Of a stretch of 64,000 bases of DNA, positions 1 through 9,169 are shown in pieces. The notes beneath the pieces are model-generated. The model had not been told where the DNA came from, made no database searches, and worked only from the letters and a program-made list of their open reading frames with translations. Source of the stretch: Streptomyces natalensis ATCC 27448 (GTDB taxonomy: Bacteria; Actinomycetota; Actinomycetes; Streptomycetales; Streptomycetaceae). The stretch's first letter is position 1. Each line of letters begins with the position of its first letter. The DNA lies in NCBI RefSeq assembly GCF_000935125.1, contig NZ_JRKI01000018.1:186001-250000 (forward strand), in the 5' to 3' direction. The translations under genes and the position numbers were made by a program.

Positions 1-1
1 C

Positions 2-412
2 ACCACCTTCGGTGCCCAGCACAACGTGCTGCACGCCCTGACCGAGGGCAGCGCGGGCTTCCTTCTCAAGGACTCCGCACCCACGGAACTCATCCGCGCC
101 GTGCGCGCCGCAGCGGCCGGCGAGGCGTACCTGTCACCGGGCGCCACCCGCCACGTCGTGGACTCGCTGGCATCCAGCCGGACCACGCTCCGCGCCGAGC
201 AGGCACGCCGCCGGCTGGAGACACTGACCGGCCGCGAACTGGAGGTCCTGGCCCTCCTGGGCGAGGGCCGCTCCAACGCGGACGCCGGGCAGCGACTCCA
301 CATGAGCGAGGCAACGGTCAAAACATATGTGAGCCGGATCCTGGCCAAGCTGGACTGCGAGAACCGGGTACAGGCGGCACTACTGTCACGGGACGCGGGC
401 CTGGAAAGCTGA
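2..412 (+). CDS. LuxR-family (NarL-type) response regulator, 5' end outside window
   Basis: The frame is open from the first bases, so the start and most of the receiver domain lie upstream of the window. The visible part begins in the last receiver helix region (GFLLKDSAP, typical of NarL-type receivers, followed by a helix ELIRAVRAAAAG). A linker leads to the LuxR-type helix-turn-helix: LTGRELEVLALLGEGRSN, then the recognition helix SEATVKTYVSRILAKL. The protein should bind DNA as a dimer after phosphorylation by a histidine kinase, presumably encoded further upstream. It stops at TGA just before non-coding DNA. Family assignment is firm; the target genes are unknown. Confidence 0.9.
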   Translation, partial: TTFGAQHNVLHALTEGSAGFLLKDSAPTELIRAVRAAAAGEAYLSPGATRHVVDSLASSRTTLRAEQARRRLETLTGRELEVLALLGEGRSNADAGQRLHMSEATVKTYVSRILAKLDCENRVQAALLSRDAGLES

Positions 413-580
413 CCGCCGCGCGCCCGCCCGCCCAGCACCGAGCCGACTGGGGCGCCTTCGTCGTGATCGTCCGGCCGTTGCAGGCGGTTGTCGTTCCGTG
501 CAGCGCACGTGGTCGGTGCCCCCGCCCAGTCGCTGCCGTCTGCTGACCACTGCGGCTGCCCACGCCTGTGAGGCGCAAGC

Positions 581-1042
581 ATGGACTTCGCGGCGAGTGT
601 CCTGTGGTGGGGGTTCTTCGGTGCCGGGACCGCGTTGCTGGTCGCCTTCGCTGTCACTGCCCTCCGGCGGCGCAGGGCAGGCGCTGGTTTCGGGGAGTTG
701 GCCGATCTGATGGAGCGTGAGTCATTCAGTGCGGGAAAGACGTTCTTCACCGTACCCACCGGGCTCGTGGGCGGCGTACACGGGTGGGACACGCAGTGGG
801 CTCTTGGACTCCGTTCCGATCCTGTTTCCGCTGGGCGGCGTCCAAGGGCCTGTCCCGCTCGAAAAGTCGTCGCCGCAGGTGAGCGGGGTGCGGTGGGTCC
901 ACTGGGACCATGTCCGCGTGATCGTGTCCTTGCTGTATGTAGTGAGCACGTTCAAGGGAGCGCAGAGCGCGTGCGCGATGCTGGTCGACCAGCGCTCGAG
1001 ATCATGTTCGGTCGAACACGCAAGGCCGGCCCTCCTCCCTGA
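581..1042 (+). CDS. small membrane protein, probably decayed after the first ~50 codons
   Basis: An ATG start follows a weak purine-rich stretch. The first ~45 residues read as one hydrophobic segment (WWGFFGAGTALLVAFAVTAL) then a basic stop-transfer patch (RRRRAG) and an amphipathic piece FGELADLMERE, as in short actinobacterial single-pass membrane proteins. Beyond about residue 55 the translation loses hydrophobic or family character and looks like non-coding DNA read through, so the gene is probably frameshifted or truncated. I do not recognise the family with certainty (a DUF6191-like protein is possible). Confidence 0.3.
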   Translation: MDFAASVLWWGFFGAGTALLVAFAVTALRRRRAGAGFGELADLMERESFSAGKTFFTVPTGLVGGVHGWDTQWALGLRSDPVSAGRRPRACPARKVVAAGERGAVGPLGPCPRDRVLAVCSEHVQGSAERVRDAGRPALEIMFGRTRKAGPPP

Positions 1043-1469
1043 CGTCCGTCTCGGGCCAGCTCCGGCTCGGCAGAAACCGCCGCGGGTTCGACCTCTGAAT
1101 CCGCCCCGCATCTCCAGCTCTTCGAACAACCGCCCTCCTCTATCGTGGCAAAGAAGAGCAGACGTGAACATTTTCCAGCCCTTTTCTGGAATAGCCGTAC
1201 TCGCCCCCTACGCAGCACGGGCGCGCGGTGGTGCACGCTCCATGTCCGGCAAACGCAGACCGGCCGTGCATCGAGGCGTCCTTCGCTCTCCTGGCTCGGT
1301 CGTAACAACGGTGGCACCCGCCGACCGTTGCCGTGATCGTCGTTGGTGGGGGAGGCGAAGTCCCGCAGGAGAACGGCATGGCTGGCGGGGCGCGTCGTCC
1401 TCCGATTGGTGCCAAGAGGAAGGATCTCTGTGGGTACTCCGATCGCAGGTGGGAGTCGTGACGGCTCCC
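1043..1469. other. no recognisable gene
   Basis: No frame shows a recognisable domain or a plausible start with a ribosome-binding site. Base composition is mixed and the open frames here are incidental. Confidence 0.5.
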
Positions 1470-1849
1470 ATGGTTTACGGCATCCGGCGGAGCCGTGGCG
1501 GATCAAGGCTGTCGAGCCGCTGCGCCTGACCACGGTGGAGGAACGCCGGGCGGCGCTGGTCGACGCCGGATACAACCTCGGACTACTGCCGTCCGAAATG
1601 GTGTACATCGACCTCTGTACCGACTCGGGCACCGGTGCGATGCCGGACCGCCAGTGGGCCGGGGTGATGCTCGGCGACGAGTCCTACGACGGCTCCCGAA
1701 GCTTCTACGCGTTCGAGTCGGCGGTGCGGGAGCACTACGGTACCCCTCCGCCTTTCTCGGGGGCTCACCGTCTACGAGAAGGGAAGGGCCGATACCCCGT
1801 CCGCCCGGCCGGCACTCACCAGGACAAGGCTGTGCCAGCCCTCTCCTGA
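1470..1849 (+). pseudogene. tryptophanase/tyrosine phenol-lyase-like N-terminal fragment
   Basis: From about 1481 the frame reads [17 protein letters not shown], then [40 protein letters not shown] and [17 protein letters not shown]. This matches the first ~90 residues of PLP-dependent beta-eliminating lyases (TnaA, Tpl), which cleave tryptophan to indole or tyrosine to phenol. Similarity ends near 1742, where a frameshift replaces the expected YxxxPTHQGR stretch; a degenerate GTHQ piece remains near 1815. No start codon lies in frame next to the conserved N-terminus. The PLP lysine and the remaining ~370 residues are absent, so this is a dead remnant. Identity rests on several conserved blocks and is fairly secure. 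Confidence 0.75.
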
Positions 1850-3091
1850 GGCATGCCATGCGGATTAATTCAGGGGCGCATCCGGCGCAATTCCCACATG
1901 ACCGTTGCGAAGGCCCGTCGTTCGGCATGAGACTCGCCACGTCTCATGCCGGCCTCCTCTTTGCGTCGGGCCGCAGTCAAATGGTCCAGCCGTCTTTTAC
2001 CCGTGCGGAAGCAGCTTCCGATGGGGCAGTATCCCGTCTATTCGCATCTGTGGACTGAGCCCGTTGACGGGTCTGTGGCATGCAAAAGTGCTCCTCGGTT
2101 ATGTGCGTAAGGACATGGCGCAGCGTGGGTGATCTCGCCTCGGAACTCCGCCGTGTCGTCGAAGGAAATCAAAAGCGGTCGTGGCGGCGCGGGAGCCCTC
2201 GCACGCCTTATGTCAGAGGCCCAAGGCGGCGTCATCCATGGGGAATTCACCGAAGACGCCGTCGGCCACAGGCCAAAGAGCCGTGCCCGCGCTCCGCTCA
2301 GCGCCATGCGAAACCGGCTGCGCTCCTCGTCGGTCGTATGTCGGACGAGGAGCGACCCTCGACGGAGCTGTGCGCTGGTCGTCACTCACACGAAGATCAT
2401 GACAAAGGGCTGGGCTATTGGGCCACCCCGTCCGGAGTGTGGACACCCTCCGCGTCGGGGCGCCCTGGCGCAGAGGCACTGGATCCATTGCGGGGCAGCC
2501 CCCGGCGATCCTCCTGAGCCCCGAGTGGTGCAAGCGGAGTCAGCATCCAGAAGGTAACTGCCCTTCATCGCAACAGAGTTGTCTACCAGCACGCCGTTCC
2601 CCCGGTGAATACTGCTCTTCTGCCGGGCAGTTAATCGACAACGCCCAGCGGTCACCTCCGAATCCAAACGGAGCTGCCGAGCTGGCAGCAAGAACCTCCT
2701 CGTGTGATCCATGTCTCGAAGGTGCCGACAGCCCCGCGGTATCCGGTGAAGCATGACGGGGTCTGGCCTCTATATGCCTTCGGGTCAACCGGCGTGCCTT
2801 GGTTATGTGCACCGGAACGCGCAGTCCACGACGGTGGGTTCGGAAACTTTATCGGGGTTGTTGATCTTGGTTCCGCGAGTTAAAGTCACTCATCCATGGC
2901 CGCCAAGAGCCTGTAGGGCACTTCTCCTGCCAGGTGTTTTGCAGGCCTGCACGGCCAGGAAAGTGCGCCCTGCGCACGCCAACTCCCCCTCGGGGGCGTT
3001 CGCGGCCTTCGGGTCGCTCCGGCACGGGTTAAGGCAGTTCGTCAACGTGCGTCGAATGAGTACGAGTTGACGGAATCTCCTGTGCCCGGCC
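1850..3091. other. long intergenic stretch without a recognisable gene
   Basis: About 1.2 kb with lower GC and no frame carrying a recognisable domain. Open frames run on both strands but lack family signatures and good ribosome-binding sites. It separates the tryptophanase remnant from the biosynthetic cluster and probably marks the left boundary of that cluster. Confidence 0.5.
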
Positions 3092-3123
3092 GGGAGCCTC
3101 GCGGGTCACCTTGCGAGGCTCCC
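3092..3123. terminator. strong hairpin before the biosynthetic cluster
   Basis: An 11-bp perfect stem (GGGAGCCTCGC pairing with GCGAGGCTCCC) with a 10-nt loop. It has no U-tract, as is usual for Streptomyces terminators. It would insulate the cluster from upstream transcription. Confidence 0.6.
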
Positions 3124-3240
3124 CATGGAAGCGGATCGGCAATGTCGGCGATCCGGCAGGAGCGTCCGGCCGCCTCGCCGACTTAATCGTATCGACTTCA
3201 ACAAAACTCTGCTTCCGCAGGACTGTTCACGGGGAACACG

Positions 3241-3870
3241 GTGTACTACACAGTCACGAACAACATCGACAAGATCTCCAAGCCGCTACTCGACAGCTTC
3301 GGGCGGCTGAGCCCGGACCCGTACCTCAAGGGCGACTTCGTCTTCCGCTACCGGGCGTTCGGAGAGGGGCGCGTCAAGGGGGACAAGGTCCTGTGGGGCG
3401 GGGAGGGGGAGTTCTTCCAGAGCGAGGACATCAACGGCTACGCGGGCGGCATGCAACGCAGGTTCGCGCCGCTGGGGAGCGAAGCCCAGGAGTTCGTCCA
3501 GCAGCTCATGGCGGACCCGGGCAAGCGCAATATGTTCGATGCCGAGGAACTGACCATCGGCGTCCACCAGATGCGTGTCATCGCCGACGACGAGCACACC
3601 GGCTACCCGGCACCGGAGGGCTTCCACCACGACGGTTTCGACTATGTGGCGGTCACCGCGGTCGCCCAGGACAACGTCAACGGTGGCACTTCCATGATCG
3701 CGGACGCTACGAACGAGGAGATCATCGTCTTCGACCGGCCGATGAATCCCGGTGAGACCCTCGTTCTGGACGACAAGGCGGTCAAGCACTACGTCTCCCC
3801 GTTCACTCCCAAGCTCCCCGGTCAGGCCCGCCGCGACGTGATCGTGGTGACCGTCAAGGCCAATGACTGA
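3241..3870 (+). CDS. 2OG-Fe(II) dioxygenase of the isoleucine-hydroxylase (IDO) family
   Basis: A 209-residue protein with a GTG start. It matches the family of bacterial dioxygenases that hydroxylate free aliphatic amino acids (PF10014, for example Bacillus L-isoleucine 4-hydroxylase). The core reads GVHQMRVIAD, then GFHHDGFDYVAVTAV: His129 and Asp131 are the first two iron ligands, NGGTSMI follows, and His183 (KAVKHYVSPF) is the third ligand. Arg197/198 before the last strand is positioned to bind the 2OG carboxylate. Length is normal for the family. Its stop overlaps the AzlC start, so it is the first gene of an operon with a branched-chain amino acid exporter. It probably hydroxylates a branched-chain amino acid or the pathway product; the substrate is inferred. 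Confidence 0.85.
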   Translation: MYYTVTNNIDKISKPLLDSFGRLSPDPYLKGDFVFRYRAFGEGRVKGDKVLWGGEGEFFQSEDINGYAGGMQRRFAPLGSEAQEFVQQLMADPGKRNMFDAEELTIGVHQMRVIADDEHTGYPAPEGFHHDGFDYVAVTAVAQDNVNGGTSMIADATNEEIIVFDRPMNPGETLVLDDKAVKHYVSPFTPKLPGQARRDVIVVTVKAND

Positions 3871-4603
3871 GACCGCACACCGGGGCATACCCGAGGCCGG
3901 GGGAGAAGGGGCCGTGCGTGCCGATTTCAGGCGCGCGCTGCGGGACACGGTCCCCGTGGCGATGGGCTACACACCGCTCGGAGCCGCATTCGGCATCCTC
4001 CTGGTGAACAGCGGACTCGCCTGGTACTGGGCCCCGCTGTCAGCCGGGCTGATCTTCGCCGGGTCGATGGAGTTTCTCGCCGTGGGACTGATAACGGCGG
4101 GTACTCCGCTGCTTCAGATCGCGGTGATGACACTGGCGGTGAACTTCCGTCACGTCTTCTACGCCCTGTCCTTTCCCATGCACCTGCTGCGGGGCTGGGG
4201 CCGGCGGGTCTACGGAGCCTTCGCGCTCACCGACGAGACCTATTCGCTGATGGCTACGGTTCCACGTCAGGAGATGAGCGCCAACCGTCTGACCTTCATC
4301 CAACTGCTCAGCCATGCCTACTGGGTGTCCGGCAGCGCAATCGGCGCTCTGCTGTCATTCGCCCTTCCGGCGTCCATCGACGGGCTGGGCTTCGTACTGA
4401 CGGCCCTGTTTGTGGTGCTGGCACAGGACTGCTTCTACAAGCGCAAGGATTCCGCTCCCACCGTCATGGGGCTCGCGGCGGGCTTCGCCGCCCTCGGCTT
4501 CGGCGAGAGGAGCTTCCTGGCGGTCGCGCTCACCGTGTATGTCGCCATGCTGCTGGGCTGGTTCGCACTGCGGCGCAAGAAGGCGACAGGGGACGTCACA
4601 TGA
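3863..4603 (+). CDS. azlC: AzlC family amino acid exporter subunit
   Basis: A 246-residue integral membrane protein whose ATG lies inside the end of the dioxygenase gene. The AzlC signatures are present: DTVPVAMGYTPLGAAFGILL near the N-terminus, AGSMEFLAVGL, AVNFRHVFYALS, and FALTDETYSLM in the middle. AzlC works with the small AzlD subunit to export branched-chain amino acids and analogues (known in Bacillus for 4-azaleucine resistance; BrnFE in Corynebacterium). Coupling to an amino acid hydroxylase suggests export of a modified branched-chain amino acid, as product efflux or self-protection. Confidence 0.92.
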   Translation: MTETAHRGIPEAGGEGAVRADFRRALRDTVPVAMGYTPLGAAFGILLVNSGLAWYWAPLSAGLIFAGSMEFLAVGLITAGTPLLQIAVMTLAVNFRHVFYALSFPMHLLRGWGRRVYGAFALTDETYSLMATVPRQEMSANRLTFIQLLSHAYWVSGSAIGALLSFALPASIDGLGFVLTALFVVLAQDCFYKRKDSAPTVMGLAAGFAALGFGERSFLAVALTVYVAMLLGWFALRRKKATGDVT

Positions 4604-4926
4604 CGAACAACGTCTACATCCTCAGCGCCATCCTGGTGATCACGTGTGTGACATTCGCGCTGCGCGGACTGCTGTTCGTGGCCCTGAGGCGAATCGCCGA
4701 CACCGACCTCATGCAATACCTCGGTGTGGTCATGCCCGGCGGCGTGATGCTCATCCTCGTCTTTTACACGGTGAGCTCTGTGGACTTCACGGCGTCGCCG
4801 TACGGCCTGCCCAGCATCGTGGGTATCGCGGTGACGTCGGCGGTCCACCACTGGCGGAGAAACCCGCTACTGGCCATCTTCGCCGGCACCGGGGTCTATC
4901 TCGCCCTCAGCCAGATCCTCGGCTGA
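4600..4926 (+). CDS. azlD: AzlD family amino acid exporter subunit
   Basis: A 108-residue protein with three to four membrane segments. It starts at an ATG overlapping the AzlC stop (ATGA), so the two subunits are translationally coupled. The conserved core LRGLLFVALRR, followed by MQYLGVVMPGGVMLILVFYTV, is typical of AzlD. It completes the two-component branched-chain amino acid efflux system. Confidence 0.92.
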   Translation: MTNNVYILSAILVITCVTFALRGLLFVALRRIADTDLMQYLGVVMPGGVMLILVFYTVSSVDFTASPYGLPSIVGIAVTSAVHHWRRNPLLAIFAGTGVYLALSQILG

Positions 4927-4959
4927 ATCCCCCACTTCACGCACAGCAAATGGACTTCA

Positions 4960-6507
4960 ATGTCGCGCTACGGCATCTTACGCACCAAATCGATCGAGCA
5001 GTCGATCGCCGATACTGACGAGCCGCGGACCAAGTTACGCAAGGTCCTCACCGCGTGGGACCTGACCGTTTTCGGGGTCGCCGTCGTCATCGGCACCGGC
5101 GTCTTCACGCTCGCGGCGAGTACCGCCGGCAACATGGCCGGCCCCGCCGTGTCCGTCTCCTTTCTGCTCGCCGCGGTGCCCTGCGGGCTGGCGGCCCTGT
5201 GCTACGCCGAGTTCGCCTCGACCGTCCCGGTCGCGGGAAGCGCCTACGCGTACTCCTACGTCGTCTTCGGGGAGTCTGTGGCCTGGATTCTGGGCTGGGA
5301 CCTCATTCTGGAGTTCGCACTGGCGGCCGCGGTCGTCTCCAAGGGATGGTCGACCTATCTCAAACAGTGCGTCGAACTGGTCACGGGAACGAACCTGCCC
5401 ACGACGGTTGACGTGGGCGGTGTGCCGTTCGACTGGGCGGCGGTCCTGCTCGTGGCGGTACTGACCACCATGCTCGCGCTCGGGACCAAGCTGTCGTCCC
5501 GGGTCAACCAGGTCATCACCGCCATCAAGATCACGGTGGTGCTCCTGGTCATCGTGGTCGGCTTCTCTCACATCGACCCCGCCAACTACTCTCCCTTCGT
5601 CCCGCCGTCCGCAACGCCCGATGCCGGCAACAGCGGCGACAACCAGTCGCTGTTCTCTCTGGTGTTCGGCGGCCAGACCAGCACCTACGGAATCTTCGGC
5701 GTGCTGGCCGCGGGTTCGTTGCTGTGCTTCGCCTTCATCGGGTTCGACATGATCGCCACCGCGGCCGAGGAGACGCGTAACCCGCAGAAGGACATGCCCC
5801 GGGGCATCCTGACGGCGCTCGCCATCGTCACCACCCTCTACATCGCCGTGTCCCTTGTGGTCACCGGTATGCGCCCGTATACGGCGTTGAAAAACAGGCC
5901 CGACGGCACCAAGGCCACCATGGCCACCGCCTTCGCCGACCTCGGCGTCAACTGGGCAGCCACGGTCGTCGCCGTCGGCGCGCTGGTCGGCCTGACGACC
6001 GTGACCATCGTGACGCTGCTGGGCCAGACCCGGGTGCTCTTCGCGATGTCGCGTGACGGGCTCGTACCCCGCCAGTTCGCGGTGACCGGCTCCAGGGGCA
6101 CGCCCGTGCGGGCCACGGTCCTGGTGGGCGTTGTGGTGGCGGCGGTCGCCGGCTTCGCCCCTGCCGAGAAGCTGGAGGAGATGGTCAACATCGGCACACT
6201 GTCGGCGTTCGTCCTGGTCTCCATCGGCGTCATCGTCCTGCGCAGGACCCGGCCCGAGCTGCCGCGCGGGTTCCGTACGCCGCTGGTGCCCTTGGTGCCT
6301 GTCCTCGCCGCGCTGACGTGCCTGTGGCTCATGGTCAACCTGAGCGTGTTCACCTGGCTGTGCTTCCTGGTCTGGATGGCCATCGGAACGTTCATCTACT
6401 TCGCCTACGGCATGCGCCACTCCGTCCTGGGTGAGCGTCAGCGGGAGCAGGCCGGCGCCGGGGCCGCGGAGGGGACCGGTGCATCGGACGTGCCCGTGGG
6501 CAAGTAG
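4960..6507 (+). CDS. APC-superfamily amino acid permease (CAT/YfnA type)
   Basis: A 515-residue membrane protein 33 bp after azlD. The N-terminal cytoplasmic stretch LRKVLTAWDLTVFGVAVVIGTGVF carries the G-x-G-x-F substrate-binding turn of TM1. A second APC motif, GFDMIATAAEETRNPQKDMPRGI, lies near residues 265-288. About twelve to fourteen hydrophobic segments can be counted. Relatives take up basic or branched amino acids by proton symport. In this operon it could import the precursor amino acid or recapture the product; direction and substrate are inferred. Confidence 0.88.
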   Translation: MSRYGILRTKSIEQSIADTDEPRTKLRKVLTAWDLTVFGVAVVIGTGVFTLAASTAGNMAGPAVSVSFLLAAVPCGLAALCYAEFASTVPVAGSAYAYSYVVFGESVAWILGWDLILEFALAAAVVSKGWSTYLKQCVELVTGTNLPTTVDVGGVPFDWAAVLLVAVLTTMLALGTKLSSRVNQVITAIKITVVLLVIVVGFSHIDPANYSPFVPPSATPDAGNSGDNQSLFSLVFGGQTSTYGIFGVLAAGSLLCFAFIGFDMIATAAEETRNPQKDMPRGILTALAIVTTLYIAVSLVVTGMRPYTALKNRPDGTKATMATAFADLGVNWAATVVAVGALVGLTTVTIVTLLGQTRVLFAMSRDGLVPRQFAVTGSRGTPVRATVLVGVVVAAVAGFAPAEKLEEMVNIGTLSAFVLVSIGVIVLRRTRPELPRGFRTPLVPLVPVLAALTCLWLMVNLSVFTWLCFLVWMAIGTFIYFAYGMRHSVLGERQREQAGAGAAEGTGASDVPVGK

Positions 6508-6572
6508 CACCCCGCATCCCGGCCTTGTCCCCGGGCCGATGACCACGTCAATTCCCCTACAGGAGCGGAACA

Positions 6573-7652
6573 ATGATTGCCACCTACTCCATCCAGCAGT
6601 GGCTGTTCGCCGACGCGCGCGGCCGCTACGACATCGACCTCGCCGAGAGCGGCGTGCAGTTCCAGCGGCTGCGCGACATCGAGCTCGACCCCGACTGGGA
6701 GCTGGATTACAGCATCGACCGGGGCATACCGGAGCTCAGGGAAGCAGTGGCCGGCTTGTATCAGCGGCCGTCGTCCGAGGACAGCATCGTGATCACGCAC
6801 GGTGCGCAGGAGGCGCTCTATCTGCTCTACCGCAGCGTCCTGAGGGCAGGCGACCACGTGGTGACCACCAGTCCGGGCTGGCAGCAATCGTGGGAGGTGC
6901 CCTCCCACATCGGGTGTGAGGTGTCCGTCCTGCCGATGACGCCGGGCGAGCCCTTCGACGCAGAGGCCCTGGCCCGGCTGATCACTCCGAAGACGAAGCT
7001 GCTGGTACTGAACAGCCCCGGGAATCCCTCCGGCTACCGTTTCACCGAACGCGACTGGACGGTCCTGCTCGACGTCGCACGGGCGCACGACCTGATCGTG
7101 GTCAACGACGAGGAATACCTCCTGGACTTCGCCGAATCCGTCGTGCATCGCTATCCCAAGGCACTGTCCGTTTCCGGACTTTCGAAGGTGTACGGGCTCC
7201 CGGCGCTGCGTATCGGGTGGGCCATCGGAACGCCGGACATCATCGCGGCGATGGTCAACTACAAGCGCTACACCACGGTGTCGAACTCCTGGGTCTGGGA
7301 GCGCGTCGCGGTGGACGTGCTGAAGGACCGGGACCGGCATGTGCAGCGGTACCACGAGTTCGTCGACGAGGGACTGAGTCGCCTGCTCCGTTTCGCGGAA
7401 GAACACGCCCCGCACATGCAACTGGTGCGCCCCGCCGGCACACCCTTCGCCTGGTTCAACCTCCGAATCCCGGCATCCTCTCAGCACGTCGCAGAAAGGC
7501 TCCTCGACGAACAGCGCGTGCTGGTCATGCCTGCCGAGGTCTTCGGCTCCGAGGCGGGCTTGAGGGTCAGTTACGCCCGCCCCGCCGAGGTGCTCGACGA
7601 GGGGCTCGGCCGACTGGGCGAGCTGATATCCAAGATGCACAGTGCTCGCTGA
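6573..7652 (+). CDS. fold-type I PLP enzyme (class I/II aminotransferase-like; resembles capreomycidine synthase VioD)
   Basis: A 359-residue PLP enzyme. It shows YSIDRGIPELREAVA, VITHGAQEALYLLYRSVL (PLP phosphate/ring region), LNSPGNPSGYRF (Asn binding PLP), NDEEYLLDF (Asp/Glu near the pyridine nitrogen) and SVSGLSKVYGLPALRIGWA, whose Lys forms the Schiff base. The C-terminal domain ends with RVSYARP, the carboxylate-binding Arg. The short N-terminus and the block with GAQEALYL resemble VioD-type enzymes that do beta-elimination/replacement on hydroxylated amino acids, as well as ordinary aminotransferases. Its position beside an amino acid hydroxylase fits either reaction: transamination, or elimination of water from a hydroxy-amino acid. 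The exact reaction is unknown. Confidence 0.8.
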   Translation: MIATYSIQQWLFADARGRYDIDLAESGVQFQRLRDIELDPDWELDYSIDRGIPELREAVAGLYQRPSSEDSIVITHGAQEALYLLYRSVLRAGDHVVTTSPGWQQSWEVPSHIGCEVSVLPMTPGEPFDAEALARLITPKTKLLVLNSPGNPSGYRFTERDWTVLLDVARAHDLIVVNDEEYLLDFAESVVHRYPKALSVSGLSKVYGLPALRIGWAIGTPDIIAAMVNYKRYTTVSNSWVWERVAVDVLKDRDRHVQRYHEFVDEGLSRLLRFAEEHAPHMQLVRPAGTPFAWFNLRIPASSQHVAERLLDEQRVLVMPAEVFGSEAGLRVSYARPAEVLDEGLGRLGELISKMHSAR

Positions 7653-7773
7653 CAATGCGGTGGGCCGGTCAGTCCGATCGGCGCACAGCCTCGTCCCCTC
7701 TCCTCCCGTCCCGTGCAAACGGGTATTCCATAGGGGCATTCAACGGTCCCCGGCGCGGCAATATGCATGCCCG

Positions 7774-7788
7774 ATCCAGAATCTGGAT
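7774..7788. promoter_or_regulatory. odd palindrome upstream of halogenase operon
   Basis: ATCCAGA and TCTGGAT flank a single A, giving a perfect 7-bp inverted repeat ~145 bp before the halogenase start. A TTGACG hexamer at 7794 follows directly and could be a -35 element, though no convincing -10 follows. A regulator-binding site is a reasonable but untested reading. Confidence 0.35.
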
Positions 7789-7932
7789 ACCCGTTGACGA
7801 AGATCATCACCTTGTGTTGGACTCGGATCAGCGGGTGGGGGAAATGATTTCCCCTGCAGCTCGCAGTACAGCAGTTGCAGTCATTCAATAATTCCCTGCG
7901 CCCCAGCAGTCGCAGATGACGAGAGATGAGCA

Positions 7933-8886
7933 ATGGCACAGCGAACCGTATTTTCCCTTAGCCAGGAAGAGCTCGAACAATTTCATCGGGACGGCTTTAT
8001 CGGCCCGTTCGACCTTTACGAGAAGGACGAGATGGAGGCGAACCTCCAGGCTCTCCGTCCCAAGCTCCTGAACACCAAGAAGGCGATCTACAAGCAGGAC
8101 AAGGCGGTGTCCGGGAACACCAACCTGGCCAACTACGACCGCCACTTGGACGTCGACTTCCTCGCGGAGCACATCACCCGCCCGGAAATCGCCGACCGGG
8201 TTTCCAGCATTCTCGGGCCGAACACTATGTGCTGGCGCTCGGAGTTCTTCCCGAAGTACCCCGGTGACGAGGGTACCGACTGGCACCAGGCCGACAACTT
8301 CTCCAACGTCGCCGGCTCGAAGTACCCGCAGATCCTCTGGCCCGAGGACTCCGACTTCGGCGGCACCATTACCGTGTGGACCGCGTTCACGGAAGCCTCG
8401 GTCGAGAACGGCTGCCTGCAGTTCATCCCCGGCACCCACACCTCCATGAACTACGACGAGTCCAAGGTCATGGAGTACGACCCGGATGCCATCAACAGCC
8501 TGGACAAGAACGGCGTCAAGCGCGGCTTCTTCGGTTATGACTACCGCCAGCTGCAGAAGGACCCCGACTGGCAGCCCGACGAGTCCAAGGCCGTCTCGCA
8601 GGTCATGCGGCAGGGTCAGTTCATCATCTTCTGGTCGACGCTGATGCACGCGTCGCACCCGCACAGCGGCCTCACCGACCAGATGCGGCTCGGTTTCGCC
8701 GGGCGCTACCTGCCCACCCAGGTCCGCGTTTACCCCTACTCCGAGGGCCTCGAGGAGTTCGGCGGCAAGGCGAGCCTCGACAAATTCGGCAACGTGCTGG
8801 TCTCGGGCAAGGACGAGTACGGCTACAATCGTTTCGTCGACAGCACCGTCAATGGATTCAAATTCCCCGTGCGTCAGGAGGGCTGA
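7933..8886 (+). CDS. SyrB2/CytC3-type Fe(II)/2OG aliphatic halogenase acting on carrier-bound aminoacyl substrate
   Basis: A 317-residue protein that follows SyrB2 (syringomycin chlorinase) block by block: [78 protein letters not shown] and [14 protein letters not shown]. The decisive site is His118-Gln119-Ala120: the usual iron-ligand Asp/Glu of hydroxylases is Ala, which leaves the iron position open for chloride. His239 is the distal ligand and Arg252 fits the 2OG-binding Arg. Enzymes of this class chlorinate unactivated methyl groups of amino acids tethered to a peptidyl carrier protein. The next gene encodes such a carrier, 5 bp downstream. Function is secure; the carbon chlorinated and the number of chlorinations are not visible. 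Confidence 0.95.
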   Translation: MAQRTVFSLSQEELEQFHRDGFIGPFDLYEKDEMEANLQALRPKLLNTKKAIYKQDKAVSGNTNLANYDRHLDVDFLAEHITRPEIADRVSSILGPNTMCWRSEFFPKYPGDEGTDWHQADNFSNVAGSKYPQILWPEDSDFGGTITVWTAFTEASVENGCLQFIPGTHTSMNYDESKVMEYDPDAINSLDKNGVKRGFFGYDYRQLQKDPDWQPDESKAVSQVMRQGQFIIFWSTLMHASHPHSGLTDQMRLGFAGRYLPTQVRVYPYSEGLEEFGGKASLDKFGNVLVSGKDEYGYNRFVDSTVNGFKFPVRQEG

Positions 8887-8891
8887 AAACA

Positions 8892-9161
8892 GTGACTGTC
8901 ATGGAAGCGCAGGAGGAAATCGAGCGCTGGGTGCTCTCGGTGTGCGAGAAGATCGGTTTGCGGGCCGCTGACGTGAACGCCGACTTCTTCGAAGCCGGCG
9001 GGAACTCCCTGGCGGCCATGAAGATCATTTCTCAGGCCGAGGAAACGTTCGGTGAGGACGCTCTGCCGCCGGACGACCTCTTCTCCAGGAGCACCGTCCG
9101 CGAAATCGCCGCATGCATTCTGGCAAACAGCGGTCGCGCACCCGTCACGAGCGAGAGCTAG
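8892..9161 (+). CDS. stand-alone peptidyl carrier protein (thiolation domain)
   Basis: An 89-residue single PP-binding domain with a GTG start 5 bp after the halogenase. The motif FFEAGGNSLAAMKI places the phosphopantetheine-bearing Ser at residue 39. The acidic helix II (QAEETFGEDALPPDDLF) is typical. It should carry the amino acid activated by the adenylation protein encoded two genes downstream and present it to the halogenase and flavoprotein, like SyrB1-T, CytC2 or KtzC. Confidence 0.95.
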   Translation: MTVMEAQEEIERWVLSVCEKIGLRAADVNADFFEAGGNSLAAMKIISQAEETFGEDALPPDDLFSRSTVREIAACILANSGRAPVTSES

Positions 9162-9169
9162 GCCCGGCG

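Noticed and set aside
2386..2812. Possible minus-strand genes between 2.2 and 2.8 kb
   Set aside because: No domain signature, no good start context and composition unlike coding DNA of this organism.
5035..6573. Very long minus-strand open frame opposite the APC permease
   Set aside because: It is the low-complexity G/H/R/D-rich shadow typical of high-GC coding DNA; the plus strand has a complete permease.
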